DNA of 64,000 bases from Astrocystis sublimbata (GCA_022453515.1 JAJNNY010000015.1:1-64000); one strand, 5' to 3'; shown: positions 1 to 9,718, counted from the stretch's first letter. Notes: generated by a model not told the origin, from the letters alone. Numbers and translations are program-made.

Positions 1-1
1 A

Positions 2-601
2 CAAAAAATCGTCGAGGAACTTGTCACAAAAGCAACAATCAATAACGCTTCGGGACACGAGTCGGGAGCACCAACAGTCGAAGCCAAGCGCAAGCATAAC
101 AACAACGACAATAACCCAACACAAATTCTGGAACCGGCTGACAACAATACTACGGACGAAACAACAGGAGCACTGGTTTTCAGCGATGATTATGCAAAAA
201 AAATGGAACACCTCTATGACATGGTCAATGAATCACTGACGCGATTTGACGGCACTACTGAGGAACCTACAATAGACGTGACGGTTTTCGAAGATGATGA
301 CGGAGGAAAATGGGCAGCCCGCTATGACAGAATCCGTGATGAACTGGTGCCACTTGACATCACCAATAAGGAACATTTGGACGCCCTTACAACAGAACTA
401 GAGAAAGTGCCTCGATTAAAAATACCGACAAATACGACCGCAACGACGGAAACAACCCAAAGCGAGGAGAAACCCCAAAGCGAGATAAAACCCCAAGGCG
501 AGGAGAAAACCCAAGGCGAACAGAAAGCTCCAGGCAGAAAGAAATCTCCAGGCAGAAAGAAATCGAAACACCAAGGCAAAAAGAAATCACACATATTTTG
601 A
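2..601 (+). CDS. Lysine-rich repeat protein, 5'-truncated mirror copy
   Basis: This reading frame enters from the left window edge and ends at a TGA at 599-601. It is identical to the last 200 codons of the minus-strand ORF at 2420-3619, because both lie in the arms of the palindrome. It encodes one degenerate NASGHESGAPTVE-type repeat, an acidic middle section and a Lys/Gln/Pro-rich tail built from short GRKKS-like and QGEEK-like units. The tail looks nuclear or nucleic-acid binding by charge, but no known domain is visible. Its start lies outside the window, or the copy is truncated. I do not recognise a function. Confidence 0.6.
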   Translation, partial: QKIVEELVTKATINNASGHESGAPTVEAKRKHNNNDNNPTQILEPADNNTTDETTGALVFSDDYAKKMEHLYDMVNESLTRFDGTTEEPTIDVTVFEDDDGGKWAARYDRIRDELVPLDITNKEHLDALTTELEKVPRLKIPTNTTATTETTQSEEKPQSEIKPQGEEKTQGEQKAPGRKKSPGRKKSKHQGKKKSHIF

Positions 602-1153
602 TCGAACGCCACCGGTTACCAGGAATAAAGAAGCCACCGCCGGTTGCGTCGGGGTTCGGTATACTCGGCCAGAGAAACAGCGATATGGTATCGGATTCTC
701 CTACTTGTTGTTCGGTCTCGTGATTGTGAAGGATCTTTTACAGTGGTAATGCTAGCGATACACTTTGGTCATTCAATTGCTTTTTAAAATATGTGTATGA
801 GGTCTTGGGAACCATTCAAAATAGCTGTCTATCATTAGAATTAATCTAAAGCATGCGATTGCTATTGCAACCAACATCCATATCACCCATGAGTTGTTAA
901 CCTAAGGTTAAGTACTAAATAAGTCGGTATATAATATAATAACTATTCTTTTAATCATAGTATAACTATTCTTTTAACGTTATCTATAAGCCATTGTTGC
1001 ACCTAAGCCATTATTGCACTTTTTAACTATTTTAAACTTTCTATATTAATTTATAAATATCTTACTAATTATAACATGATATATAAATCTAGTGAAGCCA
1101 ATCTATAGCTAGCGATTTAAACTAAGCATCGCAACCCTTATTTTTCTTTTCGG
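602..1153. other. AT-rich non-coding stretch of left palindrome arm
   Basis: After the repeat-protein stop, about 180 bases of ordinary composition give way to a strongly AT-rich, stop-filled stretch from about 780. No gene is visible. It contains a pair of near-identical 16-base direct repeats (987-1019). Similar AT-rich sequence recurs at about 4990-5060. The mirror copy occupies 1868-2419. Confidence 0.7.
987..1019 (+). repeat. Two 16-base direct repeats flanking transposase fossil
   Basis: TAAGCCATTGTTGCAC (987-1002) and TAAGCCATTATTGCAC (1004-1019) differ by one base. They lie about 135 bases upstream of the transposase-like fragment, as subterminal repeats of DNA transposons often do. 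The mirrored pair is at 2002-2034 on the other strand. The link to the transposon is inferred. Confidence 0.55.
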
Positions 1154-1411
1154 AAGCTTGCTAAGATTTTCCACGTTTGCGACCGTACTTTTAAGCGACG
1201 CTTCGAAGGCCACTAACCAAGGCATCTTACAAACCAAAGATCACGAAAACTCGATATATCTAAAGAGGACACGATTGCCAGACGCGTAATCGAGCTAGAT
1301 TCGCGAGCGTTTCCACCCCGGCTTCGATACGTTAAAGAAATAGCTAATATCCTCCGACGCGTCCGATACACAGCACCCGTGGGCAAGAACTGGGCCTCGA
1401 ACTTCGTATAA
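1154..1411 (+). pseudogene. pogo/Fot1-like transposase fragment (CENP-B type HTH), left arm
   Basis: One frame starting at 1154 reads about 85 codons with a single internal TAA (after a FKRRFEGH-like stretch) and ends at TAA 1409-1411. It contains SRKLDISKEDTI, then ELDSRAFPPRLRYVKEIAN, then PVGKNWASNFV. This order matches the CENP-B/Tc5-type DNA-binding region of pogo/Fot1-family transposases of fungi, where the usual text is close to LDSRGFPPRL..VEDMAN and VGKNWASNFV. The catalytic DDE part is missing: sequence turns AT-rich immediately after. The internal stop and AT-rich flank fit RIP-like decay. It is a fossil, not an active element. Confidence 0.75.
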
Positions 1412-1609
1412 TAATAACCTAACCTCCGGACGCGTTTAAATTGTTAAATTAATTATTAGCGAGCTTTTAATAAAAATTCTATAAATTATTATATATAGTT
1501 TATATAATTATAGTTAATATAACTATATATAATAATTTATAGAATTTTTATTAAAAGCTCGCTAATAATTAATTTAACAATTTAAACGCGTCCGGAGGTT
1601 AGGTTATTA

Positions 1610-1867
1610 TTATACGAAGTTCGAGGCCCAGTTCTTGCCCACGGGTGCTGTGTATCGGACGCGTCGGAGGATATTAGCTATTTCTTTAACGTATCGAAGC
1701 CGGGGTGGAAACGCTCGCGAATCTAGCTCGATTACGCGTCTGGCAATCGTGTCCTCTTTAGATATATCGAGTTTTCGTGATCTTTGGTTTGTAAGATGCC
1801 TTGGTTAGTGGCCTTCGAAGCGTCGCTTAAAAGTACGGTCGCAAACGTGGAAAATCTTAGCAAGCTT
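1610..1867 (-). pseudogene. pogo/Fot1-like transposase fragment, right arm mirror copy
   Basis: This is the reverse-complement twin of the fragment at 1154-1411, identical within the palindrome. It has the same internal TAA and the same truncation. The two fragments point toward each other across the palindrome centre, so the ends nearest the missing catalytic domain face the AT-rich core. Confidence 0.75.
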
Positions 1868-2419
1868 CCGAAAAGAAAAATAAGGGTTGCGATGCTTAGT
1901 TTAAATCGCTAGCTATAGATTGGCTTCACTAGATTTATATATCATGTTATAATTAGTAAGATATTTATAAATTAATATAGAAAGTTTAAAATAGTTAAAA
2001 AGTGCAATAATGGCTTAGGTGCAACAATGGCTTATAGATAACGTTAAAAGAATAGTTATACTATGATTAAAAGAATAGTTATTATATTATATACCGACTT
2101 ATTTAGTACTTAACCTTAGGTTAACAACTCATGGGTGATATGGATGTTGGTTGCAATAGCAATCGCATGCTTTAGATTAATTCTAATGATAGACAGCTAT
2201 TTTGAATGGTTCCCAAGACCTCATACACATATTTTAAAAAGCAATTGAATGACCAAAGTGTATCGCTAGCATTACCACTGTAAAAGATCCTTCACAATCA
2301 CGAGACCGAACAACAAGTAGGAGAATCCGATACCATATCGCTGTTTCTCTGGCCGAGTATACCGAACCCCGACGCAACCGGCGGTGGCTTCTTTATTCCT
2401 GGTAACCGGTGGCGTTCGA

Positions 2420-3619
2420 TCAAAATATGTGTGATTTCTTTTTGCCTTGGTGTTTCGATTTCTTTCTGCCTGGAGATTTCTTTCTGCCTGGAGCTTTCTG
2501 TTCGCCTTGGGTTTTCTCCTCGCCTTGGGGTTTTATCTCGCTTTGGGGTTTCTCCTCGCTTTGGGTTGTTTCCGTCGTTGCGGTCGTATTTGTCGGTATT
2601 TTTAATCGAGGCACTTTCTCTAGTTCTGTTGTAAGGGCGTCCAAATGTTCCTTATTGGTGATGTCAAGTGGCACCAGTTCATCACGGATTCTGTCATAGC
2701 GGGCTGCCCATTTTCCTCCGTCATCATCTTCGAAAACCGTCACGTCTATTGTAGGTTCCTCAGTAGTGCCGTCAAATCGCGTCAGTGATTCATTGACCAT
2801 GTCATAGAGGTGTTCCATTTTTTTTGCATAATCATCGCTGAAAACCAGTGCTCCTGTTGTTTCGTCCGTAGTATTGTTGTCAGCCGGTTCCAGAATTTGT
2901 GTTGGGTTATTGTCGTTGTTGTTATGCTTGCGCTTGGCTTCGACTGTTGGTGCTCCCGACTCGTGTCCCGAAGCGTTATTGATTGTTGCTTTTGTGACAA
3001 GTTCCTCGACGATTTTTTGTGCGATCAACTCTTCTGAGCCCGTATCAGAGTCGTCACTCTTGCGCCCGAATTCGACTGTTGGTGCTCCCGACTCGTGTCC
3101 CGAAGCGTTATCGTTTACTGCTTTTGTTACAATTTCCCGCAAGGCTTCCAAGGCTTTTGAGCCCATACGAGAGTCGTCACTCATGCGCTCGAATTCGAAT
3201 GTTGGTGTCCGAGCGTAATTGGTTGCTGCTTCTATTGCAAGTTCCTTCAAGATTTTGGAGCCCGTATCAGAGGTTTCACGCTTGCGCTTGGATCCGACTG
3301 CGACTGTTGGTGCTCTCGACTCGTGTCCCGAAGCGTTACCCGTTGTTACTTCTGTTGCAGGTTCCTTCCCGCCCCCTGAGCCCGTAGCAGCGTTGTTAGC
3401 TGGTTGTGGAGCCCTCGGCCGTTGGTCCTGAATACTTTCATCCCTGTCTTTTTGTAGCTGGAAAAAGTCGAATGAAGCCACTGCGTATCTCACCATCGCG
3501 GTAGGTACCTCTCGTACCCGCTTGGTGACCCGGTACAGTGGCTCCACTATCACATTCACCAAGTGCCAGCCTCGCAGCAGCTGTCGATTTCTCTCTACCT
3601 GAATATGCCATTGTCGCAT
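2420..3619 (-). CDS. Lysine-rich tandem-repeat protein (399 aa), possibly the 3' part of the upstream gene
   Basis: The ORF has a basic amphipathic N-terminus (about residues 1-60), then about four degenerate repeats of roughly 45 residues centred on NASGHESGAPTVE and GRKSDDSDTGSEEL, then an acidic stretch and a Lys-rich GRKKS/QGKKK tail. No catalytic domain is recognisable. The frame stays open for 21 codons upstream of the first Met, back to a TAG at 3683-3685 that is the stop of the SigF-like gene in the same frame. The upstream codons look coding, and the TAG lies in a plausible CACTAG splice acceptor. The ORF may therefore be the last exon of the SigF-like gene (intron 3683-3775). About 600 bases of its 3' end lie in the palindrome arm. 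Confidence 0.55.
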   Translation of the reverse strand: MRQWHIQVERNRQLLRGWHLVNVIVEPLYRVTKRVREVPTAMVRYAVASFDFFQLQKDRDESIQDQRPRAPQPANNAATGSGGGKEPATEVTTGNASGHESRAPTVAVGSKRKRETSDTGSKILKELAIEAATNYARTPTFEFERMSDDSRMGSKALEALREIVTKAVNDNASGHESGAPTVEFGRKSDDSDTGSEELIAQKIVEELVTKATINNASGHESGAPTVEAKRKHNNNDNNPTQILEPADNNTTDETTGALVFSDDYAKKMEHLYDMVNESLTRFDGTTEEPTIDVTVFEDDDGGKWAARYDRIRDELVPLDITNKEHLDALTTELEKVPRLKIPTNTTATTETTQSEEKPQSEIKPQGEEKTQGEQKAPGRKKSPGRKKSKHQGKKKSHIF

Positions 3620-3682
3620 TTCCCGTCGATATTGCTCTAGTGAACGACGTTGTAGTTGGGTAAATTGAGTCAGAGGACGAAC

Positions 3683-4693
3683 CTAGTGTCTCTTAGCTGC
3701 GCCCACGTTGTCCTCGACTGGGTGGTCCTCGACTGGGTGGGCCTCGACTGGGCGGACGGAGATGCGCTCGTATACGGACGTCACTGGCCACAGAAACATA
3801 ACACCAATGGCACAGAGCAAAGTAGCGAAGAGTTGTAACGCGAAAACGAGTGTGTAAGCGCCGAAGGGGGCGACGAAGCTGAGCCAGTCATTGGGCTGAT
3901 AGTTGTCCTGTTGGCCACGAATGAAATAACGCTTTTTTGGCACACCAGCGTTGTTGCCAATTCCCTTAGCATTGGCTCCATCCTTAATGGCCAGCGGGTG
4001 CATGTTTTCGTCAACTGGCAAGTGCGCCAGCTCTAACAAGCACACGAGGCTGACCTCGGTCTGCCAAAGAGAGTAGGGGACTATCCACAAAGTAAAGGTC
4101 CTAGAAGTGATGAGTTAATACGCATCTTGTATACTTCTCCTAACCTTGAGCTTGTGAAGGTGTGTGTACACGTGGTAAATCGCTGCTTCCAAGCAAAGGG
4201 GGAGGGTTGAAACTTGTTGGTATACATACTGTCGAACAGTGGCATAGAGAAGATTCTTGTTTTTGTCGAATGCTAAAACATTGCTGGTTAGCAATCATCA
4301 CATGTCCAATTGATATTCTAGATACCCGATCAAGCAGTAACGCACTCTAGTAGCGACAGTTACAGGTATTTTGCTGCATCTGGAGGTTTTCCGGTCGGGG
4401 TGGGCATAGGAGATTGGCTTACCTGTGGAATCGACCTGAAGCGTGATTTTAGGGCTGAGAATCTTGTACCATTGGTAAACCCAGGAGACGAGCAAGCGCG
4501 AGTTGATGGCCCATCTAAAGTTGGTAAAAGGGATTTCAATCCATCTCGACGGAAATGAGGGCACGCGGCATAGCGGATGCACGAAATAAGCTTCGGGAAG
4601 AAAGTAGTCATCCAGGGCCTGCTGTTGCTCGTCACGGGTGCCCTCGGTCAAGGAGTGGATGACATGGGAAATGTCCTGGGCGGGATTCTCCAT
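3683..4693 (-). CDS. SigF-like NTF2-like fungal membrane protein
   Basis: Three exons give 240 residues: 4432-4693, 4230-4272 and 3683-4100. Donors are CAG|GTAAGC and CA|GTATGT; acceptors are TTTTAG and TTCTAG, and all phases agree. The product starts MENPAQDISHVIHSLTEG and includes VHPLCRVPSF, WYKILSPKI, AFDKNKNLLYATVRQ, FTLWIVPYS, the ligand-pocket-like KRYFIRGQQDNYQPND and a C-terminal membrane helix (ALQLFATLLCAIGVMFL). This is the conserved layout of the fungal SigF-like NTF2-fold family, whose function is unknown. The exon 2 acceptor could also be CCAG 11 bases upstream, but that breaks the frame. An alternative last intron (3683-3775) would replace the final residues and join the ORF at 2420-3682, giving about 630 residues. 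Confidence 0.8.
3711..3755. repeat. Three 15-bp tandem repeats
   Basis: Units TCCTCGACTGGGTGG (3711-3725, 3726-3740) and GCCTCGACTGGGCGG (3741-3755). On the minus strand they encode HPVED-like pentapeptides at the end of the SigF-like protein, or lie inside the alternative intron 3683-3775. The unit is a multiple of three, so copy number changes would not shift the frame. Confidence 0.85.
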
Positions 4694-4979
4694 GGCTGCA
4701 ATGCTTGATGGTAGGCGTCTAGGTATTAGTTACGGATTAACCAAATGCTGAACGAGGCAATAAACAAGAAGATTGCTTCCGATGAGGAGTATGGACGAGA
4801 AGGGTGGAGCTGGTGAGGATTTCGGAGTGATCTATGAGAGGTAGGCAGAGCTCAATTGAAAAAGGTAGATCCTTCCATGTCTCGGGTATTTGGTTCCCTT
4901 CGATTGGGGCCATGGATGATGTCATCACATGCAGGTAAGATGATCAGGGCAACCAGGCGAGGCGCTACCTAAAATAGGT

Positions 4980-5220
4980 GAGACGGTCTTGAATACCTAA
5001 GTCAAAATGTAATGTTAATAAATATTCCTTTAATCATGGAATAACTACTATATAACATTTAAACTATATTTAAATAAATATAATATAACTGAAGAAAAAC
5101 TAGTTTATAAATAAATAAAAATTATTATATAAATAAATAATAATAAGATGATAAATATGATTTAAAGTTGTTTAGTTTCAAACAAGAACCTAGAAGCATT
5201 ATAGATCTTATTTATTTTGT
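4980..5220. repeat. AT-rich degenerate repeat related to the palindrome arm
   Basis: This stretch is dominated by A and T with stops in every frame. The part near 4990-5060 resembles 905-985 in the palindrome arm, including a shared TTTAATCAT.G.ATAACTA pattern. It is probably another decayed copy of the same transposon-associated sequence. I see no coding remnant inside it. Confidence 0.5.
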
Positions 5221-5999
5221 ATGGCACCTTGCTAGGCAGTCTCGGAGGACTCCACAATCATATGCAAAAAGCTAGCGTAGATGCTATGCTAAACACGATC
5301 TAGACCATAGTAGACCAGCCGAGGCAGCTTGGACCCGACCTACTGTAGACCAGTCTTGCTGGTTTTTTGGAGGTATGATGGAGCAAAGTACACATGTCTG
5401 AAATATGTTGCTTGTAAGTGGAACAACAAATCTCTTGGGGTAGTTGATACCTACTTTGAAACGTTTCAAATTCATTAATAATGCTAGGAGCTGGTTGATC
5501 ATTGTCCATTCACTACCTAGTCTTTGCTTGTTGGCCTCTGATTTGACTGCCTCAGCAAACAAACTGGCCATGAACCGTTGTTGGTATAGCAGAAAGGCGC
5601 TCTTCGACATACATGGCTTGCATCCGGTATCTACCTAGATTAGATCCTATGCTGAGTTCAGAGCGTTCGGGTTTAGTTGTCTCATACTTCATAAATATTT
5701 GATTACTATAACAAGTAGCTATATATCCCGCGTTGCTCGCAAATGGAGCAGACAAACGCCAATTGTCATGCAAACCACGTGCCGAAGGCTAGAAAGACGA
5801 AAATGATACAGAAGCCCATCATAGCTCTGGGTATTTGATGTAGTAGACCCCCCGAACCGCCCAAAAATAAGAGAAACATCAGGACAACAGTGTCGCCGAG
5901 AAAATGCCTCAAGTCAAATCCAAAAACGTCCTGACATTCCACACGAGTGTGCTGACCCTCCAAAACCATCTCTCATACTCATCATCATGCCAGAGTGTC
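5221..5999. other. No recognisable gene
   Basis: Two overlapping minus-strand ORFs (5284-5610 and 5552-5773) lie here in different frames. Neither shows a motif I recognise. They may be fossils of a mobile element next to the AT-rich repeat, but this is only suggested by position. Confidence 0.4.
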
Positions 6000-6731
6000 T
6001 CACATCCGCGACCTACTCCTCGTCCGACTCACATCCCTCACAAAGACCTCTTCCCTATACGCGCTCCTCCGATCCCTGCTCCTAGTGCGGCGACTCCGCG
6101 TGCTATTCCTAGTACTATTCCCCCTACTTCTCCTCGGCTCGGGTCGTTCCTCCTCCACAACAATCATATCGTCCCCTTCGCTCAACACACTATCCTGCGG
6201 CGGCGGCGGCGGTCTCGGCCCCCGACTGACGCTCCTAGGTCTCGAGCGACTCCTCCTCCTGGTCGGCCCAAACTCCTCCACAACAATCTGATCCTCGACC
6301 TCGCGCGCCCGCTGCACAGGAACGCTTCTCTGGCGACGGATCTCGACCTTTTCGCGCCGTGGAGAGCGTCTGCTGCGTCGATGCCCGTGACTGCGCGGCG
6401 GCCCGCGCGACCGCGACCGCCATGATACGATGGATGTGTTCCCGCCGCCGACGGAGCCTTCTTCCCGCATCCGCGGCCCTTGCCCGAGGTTGATGCACCA
6501 GTATATAGCTCCTAAGACGAGCAAGAAGCCGGCTACGGACCCGAGGACTATGCCGGCGACGGTGCCGGAGTCGGGGCCGAAGGGCGCGTTGCCGTAGCCT
6601 TGGGGTACGGTTGTGGCGCCGTCGTAGATGCGGGCATTGAGAGTCTGCGGGCTGGGTAGGGGATGTCGGGACAGCCGGGGGAGGGTCGGCGCGCTTAGGA
6701 GCGCAGGGAGCGCAGGGGGGAAAGGCGGCAT
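6000..6731 (-). CDS. Single-pass membrane protein with Arg/Ser-rich tail
   Basis: An uninterrupted 243-residue ORF. The short N-terminal part contains ARIYDGATTVPQGYG, followed by a Gly/Val/Leu-rich transmembrane helix (about residues 58-82, GTVAGIVLGSVAGFLLVLGA) ending in IYWCINLG. The rest is a basic tail rich in RS, RR and SRSR dipeptides, with two similar acidic inserts (QIVVEEFGP and MIVVEEERPEP) and a PPPPP run. This is the layout of a conserved but uncharacterised Pezizomycotina family. The tail is probably cytoplasmic and could be phosphorylated or bind RNA, but that is inference. The start at 6731 is the only Met before the conserved block. Confidence 0.7.
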   Translation of the reverse strand: MPPFPPALPALLSAPTLPRLSRHPLPSPQTLNARIYDGATTVPQGYGNAPFGPDSGTVAGIVLGSVAGFLLVLGAIYWCINLGQGPRMREEGSVGGGNTSIVSWRSRSRGPPRSHGHRRSRRSPRREKVEIRRQRSVPVQRAREVEDQIVVEEFGPTRRRSRSRPRSVSRGPRPPPPPQDSVLSEGDDMIVVEEERPEPRRSRGNSTRNSTRSRRTRSRDRRSAYREEVFVRDVSRTRSRSRM

Positions 6732-8410
6732 GCCGTGTGGCGCAGGTGTACAGTATGCGAAGGTCTTAAGTTGAGTTCATTTGCAGACAGGCGTCACGGG
6801 ATGGATTCTAAAAGTTTCGAAGGTTTCGTGGCGAGTTTTTCGCGAAAGGTGATTGAGTCTAATTGGCAACACTGGACCCCTTGCGCAAGCAGACGTCCAA
6901 CGGTGTCTGGAGCCAATGGGTTTCGGTGTGACGCCAGATGTGTTCGAAAAGCGACGAGGCGACTCAGATTTGAGGCGGTCGAGCGCAGGGCGCGGATTAG
7001 CGACAGCAAGGTGCTGGTGACGACTACTGGAGCCGTTGTTTACTTCCCATGTTGCTGTTTGCGCTGGTTGATATGCGGGCATAACGGGCCACTGCAGGTC
7101 CTCCCGCTCTTGTCCAAGTTAAGTGGGCATTGGGCGGGCGTTGCTGGTCTCCAATTGGAGGGTGCGTAAGTAAGTTGCCTGTCCCGCCCGTCTAGACCCG
7201 ACAGCCTACAGCACATGCTGCAGTTGGTGTCTCCATCATTGCCAAGCTGGAACCTGAGGAGCGTCACTACGAGAGCTGCAGGTGTCCTCCAATGCAGCAA
7301 TTATAAGATCAACGAGATGCACATTGCAACTCAAATACTCAATCTTGGGCGACAAAGGGTGGACTGCAAGTCTATGCCGATAGTGGGAGATCCCATCTCA
7401 AGGTTAGATACAAGATCCCAGGCAAAGTACAAAGCAGTAAATTCGAAATTCAGGACTAGGTAGATTGGTAAGCTCATGATACTAAATCTCAAGCTTCGGG
7501 ACAGCTCTATTAGCGTTCGGCCGGCGTGTTGATGACTAATTGCACAAGTTGATGCCTGGAAACTTAACTCGAAGATATCCAATCAAGGAAGAGGACAGAT
7601 AGCCCAGCTCAACAGATTCTGCCAACAAAACATAACGACTACTTGACTCATTAAACCCTCAGCTGAAAAAGTAATAGTTATCCACTGGGTTGACTACGCC
7701 AGTCAATCCGTGTAGCTACAGGAGGTAGGATGGCAGGTAGCTCGAGTAGGTAGTACTCGTATGTATGTGAGAGCGAGATCAGACTTGACAAGGTTATTGC
7801 GCAACTTCGCACATCCAAGAACACCGAGCTACCTAGCTGGAAGCCCATTCATTACCAGGGATCAAACCAGAGATATGACTCATCGTCACCTGACACCGCG
7901 TTACTGACGAGTGAACGACACCCCTCCTCCCCTCCAGGGGTCGGGGCCCGCGCGTACCTATCCGCGTCTAACATCCCCCCTAACATGCTTGCATGCCACA
8001 CGACGGCGCTGCTATGCTGCGGCTGGATACTCGAGGACACTTACCATTGGGCGATCTTCTCGCATTATCCCTCTTCGGGCAGGCCAAGCACGCCGGTCAT
8101 CACCCTCCCACATGGTTCCTTTGTGCAGTCGTTGTTGAATGTGGAAGCTGGTAACTCTCACACAGTCCCCCAGTCGAGCCAGTCTGTATTGCAGGACTCC
8201 ACGGCAGCAAGCCTCTCGGACATCCGAGAAACACCGATCCCAACAAAAAGTGACGCATATCGTTGCCAGCTGGTTACAGGAAAGGCGGTCAATCAAGATA
8301 AGCTGCCAACGAGCTAGCCGATCAGTGCGAATCGTGAAGCGTTGCATAAGGTTGTGTTTATGGGTTATGCTACGTAACGCATATGTTGCCTTTAGTTGAC
8401 GACATGGCAA
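6732..8410. other. No recognisable gene (1.7 kb)
   Basis: Short ORFs on both strands show no conserved motifs, codon pattern or splice-joined extension. It separates the divergent membrane-protein gene and the GFA gene and probably holds their promoters. Confidence 0.6.
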
Positions 8411-8440
8411 CCAATAGTATTGTGCTATCCTTATATAATA
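8411..8440 (+). promoter_or_regulatory. CCAAT box and TATA-like element upstream of GFA gene
   Basis: A CCAAT motif at 8411-8415 and TTATATAATA at 8431-8440 lie about 140-165 bases before the ATG at 8578, followed by a pyrimidine-rich leader. This fits a fungal core promoter. Confidence 0.5.
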
Positions 8441-8577
8441 AGACTGATTTCCCCCTCATCTAGATCTCCCATCTGACAGTAAGACAACTATCTACTCTAG
8501 CTCTCTATCTATCTCTACCAATAGCATCTCCAACCCCTTGTGTCACTTTGAATCTTACACACCCAAACCTCTTCACA

Positions 8578-9718
8578 ATGGCCGAACAGCAAGAAGCTCC
8601 CGTCAAGACGTACCGCGGCAACTGCCACTGCGCCGCCTTCGTCTACGAGATCACCCTGCCCGAGATCCAGAAGCCGATGGAGTGCAACTGCAGCATCTGC
8701 TACAAGAAGGGCGCCCTCTGGGCCTTCCCCAAGCCCACCGACGTCAAGTGGGTCAAGGGCGACAAGTCGGGCCTCAAGAACTACAACTTCAACGACGGGA
8801 AGTTCACTCACGCATTCTGCCCTACTTGTGGTGTCTCTCCCATGGTCTACGGATACTTGAGGCCGAAGGCTAGCGAGGATCAATTGCCGGATAACGGCTT
8901 CAATGTACGATTTTGCCAGCAAAAAACAACAACTGTTCATTGGCAAGTGTGCTTATGAATGAGAGTATGGAACTGACCGATGAATGAATAACCAGGTTCG
9001 CACACTTCAGCATGGCCAAGTTGATGTCTGGAACCTCGAGAACCAGACGTAAGAGCTATGAATTCCCAACCAATCCTTGTCCCCTGATACATTTTGCTTA
9101 CGCTTGGCATTTCGATTTAGCTATGACGGAAAGGCTCTCCCTCCAGTATACGAGGCCCCGAAATTCAAAGGGCCCGAGCCCGAAGCAGAGGTCGAGGGAG
9201 GCCAGCTGCATACCGGCAGTTGCCACTGTGGCGCCGTGACCCTCGCGTTGAAGGCGCCCGCCATCACCAAGACCACACAGGGGTTCTTGGAATGCAATTG
9301 CAGCATTTGTCAGAGGGTAAGTTCCATGAAATCATAAGTGCAACCCCATGAACATCAACAACGTTGAAAGAGAAAATGGCTAATGACGAAAAAACAGTAC
9401 GGAGGTGTATGGGGCTACTTCCCCCACGGCCAATACTCGTTCCAAGGACTAGAGAACTGCACCCAGTATTTCTTCAACAAGAAGATCGCCGTCAAGTCGT
9501 TCTGCAAGACGTGCGGCGTCGTCATCTACTCCAGGGCCATCCCGCTCACCGACGAAGAACTCGCCACGCACGACGAGGCAACCCGGGGATACTACCAGAC
9601 GGCCAAACTTGTCACGGCCCTCAACCTGCGCGTCATTGACGGCCTGGACGTCAAGGAGTTAAGCACGAATCAGTTTGACGGCTATAACGCCGTCAAGCCG
9701 GGTTATGTTGAGCCTTAA
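8578..9718 (+). CDS. Tandem CENP-V/GFA (Mss4-like) domain protein
   Basis: Four exons (8578-8904, 8996-9048, 9121-9316, 9398-9718) encode 298 residues with consistent phases. The start at 8578 has a good context (CACAATGG); an in-frame codon further upstream is less likely. There are two zinc-binding GFA/CENP-V domains in a row. The first has GNCHCAAF, CNCSIC and FCPTCG; the second has GSCHCGAVTL, CNCSIC and FCKTCG. Each set gives the CxC, CxxC and CxxCG ligands of the family. Glutathione-dependent formaldehyde-activating enzymes belong here, but most fungal double-domain members are uncharacterised, so an enzymatic role is inferred only at family level. Confidence 0.9.

Larger units (their letters stand above)
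1..3020. repeat. Giant near-perfect inverted repeat (palindrome)
   Basis: Position p on the + strand is complementary to position 3021-p. I checked several stretches by hand (for example 1381-1440 against 1581-1640, and the ORF ends at 601 and 2420) and found no mismatch outside the centre. The arms are 1-1500 and 1521-3020, separated by about 20 AT-rich bases (1501-1520) that do not pair well. The left arm is cut by the window edge, so the true arm length is unknown. Each arm carries the 3' end of a repeat-protein gene, an AT-rich stretch and a pogo-like transposase fragment. It could be a real inverted duplication, a fold-back element, or an assembly or read-chimera artefact at a contig end. 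Confidence 0.95.

Noticed and set aside
5284..5773. Two overlapping minus-strand ORFs near the AT-rich repeat
   Set aside because: They are in different frames, lack motifs, and no splice joins them sensibly; not enough to call a gene or a named transposon.
6735..7169. 144-codon plus-strand ORF just upstream of the membrane-protein gene
   Set aside because: No motif, unlikely codon pattern, and it overlaps the expected promoter region.
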